A stretch of DNA of 64,000 nt from Enoplolaimus lenunculus (taxonomy: Eukaryota; Nematoda; Enoplea; Enoplida; Thoracostomopsidae). The stretch spans positions 1-64,000 of the forward strand of contig JASANG010001486.1 of NCBI GenBank assembly GCA_030248215.1, written 5' to 3'. The notes beneath the pieces are model-generated. The model saw only the letters and a program-made list of their open reading frames with translations, made no database searches and was not told where the DNA came from. Below, piece by piece: positions 11,461 through 22,512 of the stretch. The translations under genes were made by a program, and so were the position numbers. Every line of letters begins with the position of its first letter. Position 1 is the first letter of the stretch.

Positions 11461-12349
11461 AAAAAATTGGGTATGCGCCTTCCATTAGGTTCTTCTACTA
11501 GAGTAAAGTACCTATTATTATTTAATCAGGTATAGTAGCAGACACGATTGTTTAGAAAAAATTTGGCCTTGGTTAGAAAAACTGGGCGCTACCATCAAAC
11601 TCAGTTTGAGGGAAATATGCGAAACTATTAACGCTTTAATTTTGCGAGCCTAACGTTATGGGCGTAGCAATGAATTGCTTCTATACACAGACATATGTTC
11701 CAAAACATCGAATGCACGTTTTGCAAATTATCTTTCTCACTGTCAGGACGTATTTGTTTCAACTTTTTGACTTGAGAGCGAGTTTTATTCTGTCTTAAAT
11801 TTTAGGCATATTTTAAACAAACTGATACATTCAGAATACGAAATATCAACAGTGTTTATTTTTTTGGCCCTTGCAACGATCAGTGGCGAAACGTTTTTCT
11901 GCAGGACGGCAATTATACATAGAGTACGCTTAAAGCTTCAGATTAAATTTTTTTGCTTAGACGCATTTCGGATTTCAAAGTTAAAAATTTAATTTATGAG
12001 TTGATAGCAAGTGATCTCATGGATGTTGCTTTCAAATATTCCGTACTGCTAAGATTAGCTAAAATCTAACAATGACACTGCGTAAACATTTCAATTTAGT
12101 TTGCTTAGACTTAGGATAGCAATACCAGTTGCTATTTACATTGACCTTTTTTTCACTAGTGGTAACCAATGTTATTCTTTTTCTTTCACTAAAAAGTTCA
12201 AAGAAGCAAAATCGAGATTTTCAAAAACCAAAAAAAAAATGAAAATGTTGAATTTAGTTTTAGTACCAGTTGCTATTTAGAATCAAGGATGCTGAAAATG
12301 GAATTTTTTGCGTAGATGAAACTATGGTTGCAAAGTGTATTACATTAAT
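11461..12349. other. No gene seen
   Basis: AT-rich spacer. The phrase TACCAGTTGCTATTTA recurs at about 12124 and 12264, a minor local duplication. Nothing else can be supported. Confidence 0.3.
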
Positions 12350-12688
12350 TAGGCACCCGACACCCGCCCGTATTTTACCGGAACCGGACCGGAGTGAAAA
12401 ATGCATTTTACCCAAAATTTCATTTTAATCCTCTTAATTCAACATAGGTATTTATTTTACCCTTTATATTTTTGATTTTTTTCTTGCTGAAGTGAATCCC
12501 CATCATGGCTTTTTCTACTCTTTCAATATTCGGAGTACAAGTGGCTTTCAAAAGGGTTCTTAAAAATTAGCAAAATTAAGAAAACGGCCAAATTATAATA
12601 CCGGAATTTTAAAAACCGGAAAAAAATAACCGGAACCGGAACCGGAAGGAAAAAAAACGGAACCGGAACCGAACCCCCCCCTTGTAAT
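12350..12688. mobile_element. Family B-like CCGG-rich element, eroded
   Basis: Both ends are rich in CCGGAACCGGA words around an AT-rich core, as in the other family B copies. The terminal CAGGGTGC motif and a target duplication cannot be recognised. The boundaries are approximate. Confidence 0.5.
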
Positions 12689-12734
12689 ATGTGCGTTTTT
12701 CCTTCTATAAAGATTATTATTAAACGCCTATTTC

Positions 12735-12925
12735 AATACATTGGAGTCAAGGGTGCACCCACGAGGGCCATTGGGATGGCCGTGTTTTCCTCCCCTAAAT
12801 TTGGCTGCTGCCTCGCGACTGTCGAAAAGTAAACAATCTTGAATTGCAGTTGTAGGTCCCCAAAGTTTTCGGTGCCCCCCACCCAAATATAATTTTCTGC
12901 GAACGACCATGATTAGAGAATAATA
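12735..12925. repeat. Diverged dispersed repeat, sister of 40530-40745
   Basis: GGGTGCACCCACGAGGGC and CATTGGGATGGCCGTG resemble, in reverse order and strand, CATTGGGATGCCGTG and ACGTGGGTACATTT read on the minus strand of 40530-40745. Intervening words such as AATCTTG..TTGCAG also agree. Confidence 0.35.
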
Positions 12926-13149
12926 TTTCATTTCGAGAAGGGGCCTGAGAAGATAAAATTTCGTGTAAAAGTATTTTTGTAACCGCTCTTAGCGGTTGAC
13001 TGATTTTTATCGCCTTTGGAATTTTTCAGCTTAATCTAAAGCCAAAAAAGATGCCTTGTTTCTTATTTCTCCAACGTTTTCGTAGAGTGGGGAACATTTT
13101 TTGTCTTTTCCTTGTTTTTTTATTCCTGTGGTATACATGAGTGAAGAAA

Positions 13150-13420
13150 TCTATATAGCAAAGCTGGAACGCTCCACTTACGTATTTTGGGCAGCGTTCC
13201 AACAGATTTTTATTTACGTTACTTATGCAAATTAAGACTGTATGCATTGAGAATACGTATCGTTTCTGATGAGTTTTATATATCTGCAAAACTATATATT
13301 AGAGCTGAAACGCCCCGCATACGTATTTTGGGCAGCGTTCCAACAGGTGTTTAATTACGTTACTTATGCAAATTAAGACTGTATGCATTGAGAATACGTA
13401 TCGTTCCTGATGTGCATTAC
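13150..13420. repeat. Two tandem copies of a 141-bp unit
   Basis: The unit with ACGTATTTTGGGCAGCGTTC, TTACGTTACTTATGCAAATT and GTATGCATTGAGAATACG starts near 13163 and again near 13304. The copies differ at roughly one base in ten, so the duplication is not recent. Confidence 0.8.
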
Positions 13421-13789
13421 ATATTCTGCAATGTACTACAGCTTTAAAAAAGCAGTTTTTTTATACTTTTGTTCAACGTAATACGAGTGCGTAGGCAACA
13501 ATTTAGCCTAGGGCCAGAGAAGCTTTAGTCCAGTTGCACATATGTACATCTACGTGTACTAATATATATTATGTTTAAATAATTTTGTATTCATATATGT
13601 TGCTTAGATTTTCACTTAGATTATTAATGACAGCTGTGTAATTGTGCACAGTTTGCATAACGTCTTATAAAATGCATTGTAGAATGTCGAAACACTTATT
13701 ATTGTAATAATTAATTCAGTTAACATATTTAGTCATTCGTAATTTTAATGTTCAAACGGTCGCGTCGTTTTTGATCAACTGCAATTTTT

Positions 13790-14130
13790 TGTGTCAAAAT
13801 TATTATTGGCTTTTCGTAAATAAAAAATTACACTCTTTGGAATACAACACTAATTTTGGAATGGAATTTCAGCAAACAGTTTGTTCGTAAGAGTGGATAA
13901 TATTTTTCATTTGACAACAGTATGCAACTGGGAACATTCTGTACAAAAAAGTACAATTTTTTGCGTGAAAATAATTGGCTTTTAACAGTTACAATCGTTG
14001 GAAGCCAGTATAGAACTTTAGATTGGAATGGATTTTCACCAAAACAGTCTGATTGTTAGTAATAAACAGGAATAGACAATTTCATTTGACACCAGCGTGC
14101 AACTGGGTACATTCTGTGTAGAAATGAACG
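13790..14130. repeat. Two diverged tandem copies of a unit of about 177 bp
   Basis: GCAACTGGGAACATTCTGT at about 13924 recurs as GCAACTGGGTACATTCTGT about 177 bp later. Preceding blocks (TTGGAATGGA.TTTCA, ATTTGACA.CAG) match in order. It is an old duplication. Confidence 0.65.
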
Positions 14131-14477
14131 TATGCAGCGCGCGTTGCGTTTTTGGTCTTTTCCCTCATTCATGCGATGCACCTTGCCATTATTTTATTTA
14201 AACTGAAGTCGATTCAAATAAATTTTCAATGGTGGTTATATTTGCCGTGTGTTTATTTGCTAGGCACCATCCTAAAACAGAGGGGGGGGGGGGCAACAAC
14301 GCAACGCGCGACGGTACATTTTGCGTAATGAGATGTCACGCAAGTTGCATACTCTTGTCTAAAGATTCATCATCTTTTAACTGGGTAATAGCAACTATTA
14401 GTGAAATAACTAGTCAAAGTGGTTGCAAATTGTACAATACCAACATTTTCAAACTGAACTACTGCAAAAAAATCGAA

Positions 14478-14580
14478 TTTTTCAAAAATTTAAATTTATA
14501 GGTGTAAGCGATCACGGGAGGCAATGAGAAGCTCAAATATCCGCAAATAAACTCAAATCCGTCCATTTTGCGACAAATGC
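14478..14580. mobile_element. Fragment of family H foldback element
   Basis: GAGAAGCTCAAATATCCGC and CAAATCCGTCCATTTTGCG match the right arm of the copies at 10834 and 27436. Only one arm is present. Confidence 0.5.
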
Positions 14581-14623
14581 ATTCCGCAAGAATAATAAGG
14601 GTTTTGTTTTTATCAACTGCAAT

Positions 14624-15004
14624 CAAGGTTCGACCAGAAACTAAATTTTGCCGGAACAGGAACCGAACAGGAACAGAAACAAGAATTGGAATTACTGTTG
14701 GACTTTTCTGAAAACTTTGCTAAAACATGGCCAAAGTAAATTTTAAGCTATTGCACATTCAAGTTTTACCAAAACACATCAGAAACAGTTTATTAACAAG
14801 ATTGAACTAATTACAAAAATACTTATTTCGAAATAACATTTTTTTCAAAGACAAACTATTGAATATTTAAATGATTATGAATAATTTAACACAAAATCAT
14901 ACAAGTTCCGGTTCCTGCATTTTTAAATGCAGGGACAAGAACAGGAACAGGAACTGAATTTATGCAAGAATTTCTGCCAGAACAGGAATTCCGGTTGAAC
15001 CATG
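14624..15004. mobile_element. Family B CCGG-hAT MITE
   Basis: Ends CAAGGTTCGACCAGAA and TTCCGGTTGAACCATG are inverted repeats. Flanking 8-mers ACTGCAAT (14616-14623) and ACAGCAAT (15005-15012) match at 7 of 8. Interior runs of GGAACAGGAAC sit at each side of an AT-rich core. Confidence 0.8.
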
Positions 15005-15470
15005 ACAGCAATATATATATTATTAACATTTGCACTAAAAAACCAAACAAGAACTATATACAGTCGCAAAACAGACAAAAACGGCGTATTTTCATAGTTT
15101 AAGTTTAAATTTCAAATATTTTTTCATTTAAAAAACAGAGAAATTAATGTTTTCAGACATGACAGTAATCCATTACTATTATATTCGGCTGGATGAAGTA
15201 TATACGTACAAAATTTGGGTGAATTCCATATTTTGTCCAGATATACATAGTGTATCGAAGACCCTAATGATTATAAATTGCTCTCATTTTACTGCTCATT
15301 AATCAGTTATATATTATTCTCTGATAAATAAATATGTATGCTTTCGTGTATATTTCTTCTAAACACTTACATATATTTATATGCCTGTTTTCAATATGAC
15401 ACATTTTATTCATTATAAAAGTTTTATCACACCAAACTTACCATGAGCCATTGTAGCGAATAGTTAGCAT
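15005..15470. other. No gene seen
   Basis: Very AT-rich spacer with no recognisable feature. Confidence 0.3.
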
Positions 15471-15620
15471 GGCTGCGTAGCTCAGGGGTAAGAGCAGCGA
15501 ACCGGTGGTTCGTACGTAGTGGGGAGTCGAATTTGACACTCAATCTGTGTAGTGCGAAAAAGCCTATTTCGGAAACAGTCAATTTGACTCACCATTTTTT
15601 GTAGTGTAAAAAGAGCAGTC
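15471..15620 (+). repeat. tRNA-like head joined to a family G (CACTGC) MITE end
   Basis: 15471-15528 looks like the 5' part of a tRNA: GGCTGCGTAGCTCAGGGG, then GTAAGAGCAGCGAACCGG. The sequence then runs into 15529-15620, which ends TCAATTTGACTCACCATTT, TTTGTAGTG and matches the right half of the family G elements at 48912 and 32637. The rest of a tRNA body is not recognisable. Confidence 0.55.
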
Positions 15621-15769
15621 TAGGGAATCGGTATAAGTGCGAAATTATCCAGCTTGATCTCGACGAAGCCCTTTGAGCTATAAAGTAGAACAGCTAACAG
15701 CTCAGAAGCTTTAATTGTTCGCTTTTCTGTTATTGTTTCAAATTAATCCAACATACTTTACATCGACTG

Positions 15770-15925
15770 TTAGGGTGGCACTATTCGTGTCGTGTGGCGA
15801 CTATCGTTACCGTCCGTCGCTGTCCGTCATCATATTGTACCGTACGTAGGCACTGCACGCACGATATCCGACGGTGACGTACGACGTCGGACGTCATCAA
15901 AAGTATAGCGACACACTTTTTACCA
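15770..15925. mobile_element. CpG-rich short element (GTCCGTC/GACGGAC type)
   Basis: GGGTGGCACTAT at the left and GACGTCATCAAAAGTATAGCGAC at the right bracket a CpG-rich core (CCGTCCGTCGCTGTCCGTC, ACGGTGACGTACGACGTC). The same ends and core words occur at 38990-39222. It stands out against the AT-rich surroundings. Confidence 0.55.
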
Positions 15926-16036
15926 AGGAAAGATTTGCTTGTATTGTTACTTAATGTTTATCATGAAATCTCGCAACTGCGTTGAATAGTCGGCTAGTGA
16001 TTAGGGACATTATTAGCATAAGAATATTTAAGCCTC

Positions 16037-16368
16037 CAGTGGCGTACCGAGAAATTTTGATTGGGGGGTCGTATCCTCAGGCTTGTGCCTTCTTTTCCGC
16101 CTAAAATCAAAATTACAATTGTTTAGCAGTACGGATCTCATTTTTTTCGTGGGATTTATGAGGTTGGTCACGCTCCCGTAGTTGGCTGTTTTAGCTCTTT
16201 AAAACTTGATAGTTTGGGTATCTGGAAAGGTCGAATTGTTTTCCACGTTAACACGGTTTGAAAAAACCGTGAGGCAAATTGAGCGAGAAACTATACGTAA
16301 TTTTTGTATCTAATGTAAAGTATGACGCAAGTACTGATTCCGATTGGGGGGTTCTCGGTACGCCCCTG
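16037..16368. mobile_element. hAT-type MITE with CAGTGGCGTACCGAGA ends
   Basis: Left end CAGTGGCGTACCGAGA, right end TTCTCGGTACGCCCCTG. Flanking 8-mers TAAGCCTC (16029-16036) and TAAGTCTC (16369-16376) match at 7 of 8, a hAT-like duplication. It is related at its tip to family C but has a different interior. A partial relative lies at 22030-22210. Confidence 0.85.
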
Positions 16369-16741
16369 TAAGTCTCTGTGAAAAAAAGTTAATAACTTAG
16401 CCTAAGTAAAACAGATTAATCTAACAGCCTAAGCTTACTATACTACGCAGTCCCGTGGGAAAACTAAACGCCCTAAAGCTAACGCACGAACCTAATCGAA
16501 TATTCAGTGGCAGTTGTATGAAAGAAGTTACAAATCTGAAGATCGGTTGAATTCGAATTTTTTAGAATCCAGTTGAAATGACTTCTTTTTCACGAGTTTC
16601 GTTTAACTTTAAAACTGCGTCGGAAATCAAACCTCGGACCTTCAGCATAAACTAACCGTATCATCTTCGAAATTTGTATGATTGATTAATATTCAATTTT
16701 TCCCGTATTATAATTCTTGACTCATGCATAGAAATGCGGGT

Positions 16742-16918
16742 CTATGTAACGATCAGGGGCGGAACGTTTTTTATGGGACTAGAATAGAGTAAGCTTAAGC
16801 TTTAGACTAATTTTTTACTTAATGATTAGGTTTAGGTATAAACTCATTATTACGCTTAGGCATAGGCTTAGGAATATGGTTATACTGCTGTTCCGCCCCC
16901 TGTTCTACACGTTGGCTG
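16742..16918 (-). mobile_element. Family A TTAGGC-MITE, minus orientation
   Basis: Left ATGTAACGATCAGGGGCGG, then AGTAAGCTTAAGCTTTAGAC, TTAGGC-like hexamers, and right GTTCCGCCCCCTGTTCTAC. Confidence 0.78.
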
Positions 16919-17235
16919 AAGTATGGTGAATCACAATGAATGACAAATTACGTTGCTAAATTCATTTCGGGCGTGGACAAAGCCAACAATGTAATTTTTG
17001 TAAATAAATACGCGCAACACAACTGCAACCAGCTCACTGTTTTAACGAGTGTCATTTGTTTAGCATTAAATGCATCATACATTTGTGCCAATGCTGATTG
17101 ATAGCATTTTTAAGGTTGTTTCTGGCTTTTCTGAGTACACTGGATGAGAGGAGTTGAAATTAAGTTGAACACTTTTCGAGCAGTTCAAAGTTTTCAATTG
17201 TCATGCAAATTCAAACTAGTCATTTTAGACAACGA

Positions 17236-18632
17236 CGGGCTAATATATAGAACAGGGTCGCATACCAGTAGCATAAGCATGTTCTTAAGCCTAAAGGCTA
17301 AGTGTAAAAATGAGCTTGTACCTAAAGCGTAAGCCTAAAAGCGTAAAAATGAGCTTGTACCTAAAGCCTAAACCTAAGCGTAAACATGAGCTTGTACCTA
17401 AAGCCTAAGCCTAAGTATAAAAATGAGCTTGTATCTAAAGCCTAAGCCTAAGTATAAAAATGAGCTTGTATCTAAAGCCTAAGCCTAAGTATAAAAATGA
17501 GCTTGTACCTAAAGCCTAAGCCTAAGCGTAAAAATGAGCTTGTACCTAAAGCCTAAACCTAAGCGTAAAAATGAGCTTGTACCTAAAGCCTAAGCCTAAG
17601 CGTAAAAATGAGCTTGTACCTAAAGCCTAAGCCTAAGCGTAAAAATGAGCTTGTACCTAAAGCCTAAGCCTAAGCGTAAAAATGAGCTTGTACCTAAAGC
17701 GTAAGCCTAAGCGTAAAAATGAGCTTGTACCTAAAGCGTAAGCCTAAAAGTGTAAAAATGAGCTTGTACCTAAAGCCTAAACCTAAGCGTAAAAATGAGC
17801 TTGTACCTAAAGCCTAAGCCTAAGCGTAAAAATGAGCTTGTACCTAAAGCCTAAGCCTAAGCGTAAAAATGAGCTTGTACCTAAAGCCTAAGCCTAAGCG
17901 TAAAAATGAGCTTGTACCTAAAGCCTAAGCCTAAGCGTAAAAATGAGCTTGTACCTAAAGCGTAAGCCTAAGCGTAAAAATGAACTTGTACCTAAAGCGT
18001 AAGCCTAAAAGTGTAAAAATGAGCTTGTACCTAAAGCCTAAGCCTAAGCGTAAAAATGAGCTTGTACCTAAAGCCTAAGCCTAAGCGTAAAAATGAGCTT
18101 GTACCTAAAGCGTAAGCCTAAGCGTAAAAATGAGCTTTTACCTAAAGCGTAAGCCTAAAAGTGTAAAAATGAGCTTGTACCTAAAGCCTAAGCCTAAGCG
18201 TAAAAATGAGCTTGTACCTAAAGCGTAAGCCTAAAAGTGTAAAAATGAGCTTGTACCTAAAGCCTAAGCCTAAGCGTAAAAATGAGCTTGTACCTAAAGC
18301 CTAAGCCTAAGCGTAAAAATGAGCTTGTACCTAAAGCCTAAGCCTAAGTGTAAAAATGAGCTTGTACCTAAAACCTAAGCCTAAGTATAAAAATGAGCTT
18401 GTAAAGCCTAAGCCTAAGCGTAAAAATTAGCTTGTACCTAAAGCCTAAGCCTAAGCGTAAAAATGAGCTTGTACCTAAAGCCTAAGCCTAAGTATAAAAA
18501 TGAGGTTGTACCTAAAGCCTAAGCCTAAGTGAAGACGAGATTGTACCTAAAGCCTAAGCCTCAGCAAAAAAATAAATAGTCTACAGCTTAAGCTTGTTCT
18601 ATTGCAGTCCGCCCTTGATCTTTATATGGGCT
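17236..18632 (+). repeat. Family A element expanded into a minisatellite with units of about 37 bp (roughly 33 copies)
   Basis: The left end ATATATAGAACAGGGTCG and the right end (CTTAAGCTTGTTCTATTGC, then CCCTTGATCTTTATATGGG) are those of family A. Between them, 17300-18560 is a tandem array of a 37-38 bp unit: AAAATGAGCTTGTACCTAAA plus GCCTAAGCCTAAGCGT. Units come in a few variants (GCCTAAGCC, GCGTAAGCC, AAAGTGT ending). These recur in blocks, which suggests higher-order duplication. There is no coding meaning. Confidence 0.92.
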
Positions 18633-18810
18633 CAAGAATTTCATTAGGAGGTTGTAGTTCTTGCATACCCAACCATTTTAGCAGGTTGGGGTTCGTCAAA
18701 TATTTCATTGCGCGAAACATTTAAACTTTCAGTGAATTATTTGAAAGGTGCATTTGCTTATTAACTTCAATTTGTTATAGTTTGAGATTGCATTTAAAAA
18801 CTTTCAACTA

Positions 18811-19190
18811 TACTGTAGTGACCCGAATAATAGGGGGATTGATATTTATTTGGCCTCTCCTTTCCAGACGGTACCCCCCCTTGTTATTCAGTTACGGACT
18901 GTTATTTATTTTTAACCCGCCCCGCGCGCCGCCCTTCGTTACTAATATATCGGGTATTACAACTATTCGTTGAATTGTGTATTTGTCTTGTATCAAAAGC
19001 TCTTGAGCGATAATGCAAGGTTCAACTTTATTTGGTTCCGGAGTCATTTATGCACCACAATTAGGAATAATTGACATTCATGGACTATAAAAGGGTTTAG
19101 GGACTCTACCCACTTACGGATTAGTATTAGGGATACGGACTCCTATTTATTTGGACACAAAATGGGGACCCCCTTTCTTATTACAGTTAT
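18811..19190. mobile_element. Family E GTAGTGACCCG-MITE
   Basis: Starts TACTGTAGTGACCCGAATAA. Downstream it carries, in reverse order, the family words GGGTTTAGGGACTC and TTAGGGATACGGACTCC, ending near CCCCCTTTCTTATTAC. The interior differs from the other copies, and the right terminus is not clean. Confidence 0.6.
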
Positions 19191-19647
19191 TTCTAAGCGA
19201 ATCGTTTCCTGAGATTTTTTAATGAGCGAATATCTTTGTGTTGTTTATTAATTTCGTACACACCACAGATATTTCTGCCGTTTACGAATATAAAATTTTA
19301 TTATTCCTAAAGCTTACAATCTATGAAAGCATAGTGTTCCAAAAACTCACTAGTGAAACTTTTGTCAAATTTAATTCTACATGGAATCGTCTCCGTAATT
19401 TAAATTTAAATATTCGCATAAAGTAATCTACTAAGAACTTTGAGTTGTTCGAAGCCAAAACACCTTAACACGACTTAAAACATTGGCATTTAACCCCTTC
19501 TCACATTGAGTTGGCTGTAGGCACCTAAGCGCGGTGTATATACGTTAAATAGTACAGGTATATCGCACCGTGTTTAACAATAGCAACACGTATACATAGT
19601 ACTAAATCACCACAAGACGTGAGAGCCCCCTCGGGCTCGAGCGTCAA
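19191..19647. other. No gene seen
   Basis: AT-rich spacer. A short CpG/C-rich patch just before 19648 (GAGAGCCCCCTCGGGCTCG) can form a small hairpin. Confidence 0.3.
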
Positions 19648-19718
19648 GCTCCTATAGCTCAGTGGTGATGGTATACGCCTCCCACTCCAGTCACCGGAGT
19701 TCGAATCCTAGCATAAAA
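19648..19718 (+). repeat. tRNA-like sequence (glycine-tRNA-like, probably a SINE head or pseudogene)
   Basis: TATAGCTCAGTGGTGATGG resembles box A, and GGAGTTCGAATCC resembles box B, with a CTCCCAC segment between them where the anticodon loop would be. The acceptor stem does not close properly (GCTCCTA against TAGCATA), so a working tRNA is unlikely. Confidence 0.5.
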
Positions 19719-20096
19719 GAAGGTCTGAGGGGAAATAGAAAATATTCATGTGAGAAAGGGTTAAGCGAAAAATTTTCAGTTTACTATCTTTAAAATAGAA
19801 TTGGCCGTTCATTAATTATTATAGAAAACAGTGGCTGGTTTCTGAAACACTACATAAGTACAACTACTTAAGTATTTAAGTGGTGATCGTATACGCCTCC
19901 CACTCCAGTCACCGGAGTTCGAATCCTAGCATAAAAGAAGGTCTGAGGGGAAATAGAAAATATTCATGTGAGAAAGGGTTAAGCGAAAAATTTTCAGTTT
20001 ACTATCTTTAAAATAGAATTGGCCGTTCATTAATTATTATAGAAAACAGTGGCTGGTTTCTGAAACACTACATAAGTACAACTACTTAAGTATTTA
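19661..20096 (+). repeat. Near-perfect tandem duplication, 2 x 218 bp
   Basis: 19661-19878 is repeated at 19879-20096. The only difference I see is GATGGTATAC against GATCGTATAC. The unit starts inside the tRNA-like sequence and ends inside the left part of the adjacent MITE (AACTACTTAAGTATTTAAG), so one event duplicated parts of two unrelated repeats. Confidence 0.92.
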
Positions 20097-20668
20097 AGTA
20101 CGTGCTATGCAATTACGCTGTAAATTTCAGTGAGTTGATTTTAGCTCAGAATGAGTTGAGTCCACTGAGTCTGAGCTAGGACCATCAGAAGTTATAATTC
20201 TGAGTTGATTCAACCCATTCTGACATAATTAATCAACTGCCTCTTAGTTAACTCCGCTCAGAGTGAGAATCAACACAGCTGAGAGTGAGTTAATGTTTAC
20301 TGATATTAATTCAGAAATAACCAACCCGCAAGCTGAATTGTTTAATCAACTCGTTGGAATTTACAGTGTACATAATCATTTTGTCGTTGCTAAAAGCTTA
20401 CTTATGTTAAGTAAATGCTTATGTCAATGACTAAGTTTGACATATTACAGATTAGCAGCTCAGTCATACAAACCTTGTTCTAACTGATGTTATTGACTCA
20501 TGGTACCTCTTTAATACAAAACAGAACTATTACTATTTTGTGATGACAGTGGCTCACGTTTGGCATTTTTTTGTTCGAAAAGTTTAGTACTTAAGTAGGC
20601 GACTTAAGCAATTACTTATACGTATAACCACTAAAGTAAATACTTAAGTAACATTTCAGAAACCAAGT
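19835..20668. mobile_element. MITE with TGGTTTCTGAAA ends, carrying a nested family F element
   Basis: Left GGCTGGTTTCTGAAAC with CTTAAGTA repeats; right CTTAAGTAACATTTCAGAAACC. The interior at about 20445-20590 matches the element at 6598-6880 (ACATATTACAGATTAGCAG). A family F element lies at 20116-20370 within it. The left end was duplicated by the 218-bp event, leaving two left ends at 19835 and 20053. Confidence 0.7.
20116..20370. mobile_element. Family F CTGTAAATTTCA-MITE, nested
   Basis: Left end CTGTAAATTTCAGTGAGTTG, right end CAACTCGTTGGAATTTACAG, inverted. The interior repeats ACTCAGAATGAGTTGA-type words. It interrupts the MITE 19835-20668. Confidence 0.78.
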
Positions 20669-21532
20669 CGTTGTCTGTCTACCCGGCTTCAAAGTATTCA
20701 TATTGAGCGTGATTCTTCTGCCCTGCAATTGCTATCTCAGAGACTTGCAACTGCATAAAAATTTGCAGTGCAGATCTTAATAATTATTCTATTGCGATTC
20801 GCAATTCGTATTATGGTTTCCGTTCACCAGACCGCGGGTTAATAATTTCAACTTTTACATTTTATAAAACTGTCAACTTTTATACGTCAGTGTCAGAAAT
20901 GATATTTGTTTGATTTCGACGAGTATCAAATAAAATCAAATTTTAAATACCTTATAACAGCGTCTATACCTCGTTGTAGACGTGCACTTGGGTCAGACGA
21001 CGCTCACAGAGGGGATTGGGAAAAAGAACCCTACGAAGTTTTCATATAAATACTAAAAAACGCACAGTTTTACAAGCTAATAACATTTACGGATGTCAAA
21101 AATAATTTTCGCCGGCTACGCTTGGACGCCAAAAAATACCTTTTAGACGAAAATATTCGTTTTCGTATATGAAAACTCTGCGTTACACCGCTGGTTGCGG
21201 CCAGGATTTTAGCTTGAACAGGGCAACGCTAATTACATTAGCTATGGGTTTTTTCTGCTAATATTTAGTAGTTGATAGCAGAAATAAATTTTTTAAACGT
21301 CAACGGGGGGATTCAGTTCTGGTTTTGTCGTCCCCTCTGCCTACACTGGTCACTTGGGTGCCAAAATTTTGGTTTGTTGTGTATAATATTAATTATATAA
21401 GCGCAAACCAATTGATTTCAGCTGGACAGTTGGTTATAAATGAATTTTTTCAAAGTCATGCAGGTGGGGGCCAAAGCACCCCTTTATTTTGCCGTTTCCT
21501 CATTGACTACGCCTCGACACTTCAGAGGCGGA
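20669..21532. other. No gene seen
   Basis: AT-rich spacer with no supported coding, RNA or repeat feature. Confidence 0.3.
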
Positions 21533-21811
21533 TTCAACAATTTTTAACGGGGAGGGCGGGCTGGCCAATGTTATGAAACGCAAAAAATGTAAGGCAGGGA
21601 CCTTATCATTGTATCACCAAAAAATTTCTGAGGGAAGATTGTAAAGTAGGGACCTTACCATTTTATCACAAAACATTCTTTGACTTGTGTTTTGCGCAAA
21701 AAAATTTTTCGAGGGGAAAAAATTGTAAGGTAGAGACCTTATCATTTTATTACAAAAAATTTCTGACAGGGGCGCGTACGCCGCTTCGCCGCCCCCCTGG
21801 ATTCGCTAGTG
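21533..21811. mobile_element. Family C GGATCC-hAT MITE
   Basis: Ends CAGAGGCGGATTC and GGATTCGCTAGTG. Flanks CGACACTT and CCTCACTT agree at 6 of 8. The interior repeats GTAAGGTAGAGACCTTATCA and AAAAAATTTCTGA words. A C-rich stretch CGCCGCCCCCCTGG precedes the right end. Confidence 0.75.
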
Positions 21812-22029
21812 CCTCACTTGAGTGCAGTAATAATCGGTTTAATTCGACGTCTGTATGACAGATATATGTTATAGTAATTGATCACTCTGCGTTATAGAGA
21901 CAGATCATATATCAACATTTATTTCAGCAGTTAAATGTCAATCCTGTGTATTGACCAGAAGGGCGCTGTTTGGCTATAAACTATTTTAATAATTTTTTTC
22001 TTTCAACTACTTTTTCCTTAGTATGGCAG

Positions 22030-22210
22030 TTTCAGGTCAGGGACGTACCGAAAGGGGGGGCGGGGGGCGCCCGCCCCAATCGGCATCAATACTTGCGTAA
22101 AAATTTACATTAAATACAAAAATTACGTATTGTTTTTGGCTCGCTTCGCTCGCGATGTTTTTCACTGATCAATTTTCGAAAACAAATTTGCCTGCGGCGC
22201 TGTTCAAAGG
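22030..22210. mobile_element. Partial relative of the CAGTGGCGTACCGAGA MITE
   Basis: CAGGGACGTACCGAAAGG followed by a G-run and GCTCGCTTCGCTCGCGA, sharing the ACTTGCGTAAAAATTTACAT stretch with the 16037-16368 element. The right end is not found. Confidence 0.45.
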
Positions 22211-22319
22211 TAGGCGTCAAAGTCAAAATCCCCTATCTGGCCAGCTCAAAACTAAAGAAAAAAATGTATAGCTTCTTTGGTCTAAATTCTGGCTTAGAGC
22301 TTTCGCTTTCTCTGTTTAA

Positions 22320-22512
22320 AGCTATTTCTGAGTTAAACAGAAAACTTCAACTCACTCCGAGCTAACTAAATTCCTGATGACATGACTAATTAACTCAGAA
22401 TGAGTTCAATCAGTTCAGAATCTGAGTTCTGAAAAACCTAATACAGAGCTCAAGTTTCCGAAAGGATTCAACCATTCTGAGTTAAAATCAACTCACTGAA
22501 ATTTACAGTGTA
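22320..22512. mobile_element. Family F CTGTAAATTTCA-MITE
   Basis: The right end CAACTCACTGAAATTTACAG is exact for the family. The left part has the AACTCAGAATGAGTTCAATC words, but its terminus is worn. Confidence 0.6.

Noticed and set aside
17300-18560. Regular array of units of about 37 bp resembling a CRISPR array
   Set aside because: The units abut without unique spacers, vary among themselves, and lie inside MITE ends in a eukaryotic region.
19648-19718. Functional tRNA-Gly gene
   Set aside because: The acceptor stem does not pair and the T stem is poor; the sequence is part of a duplicated repeat.
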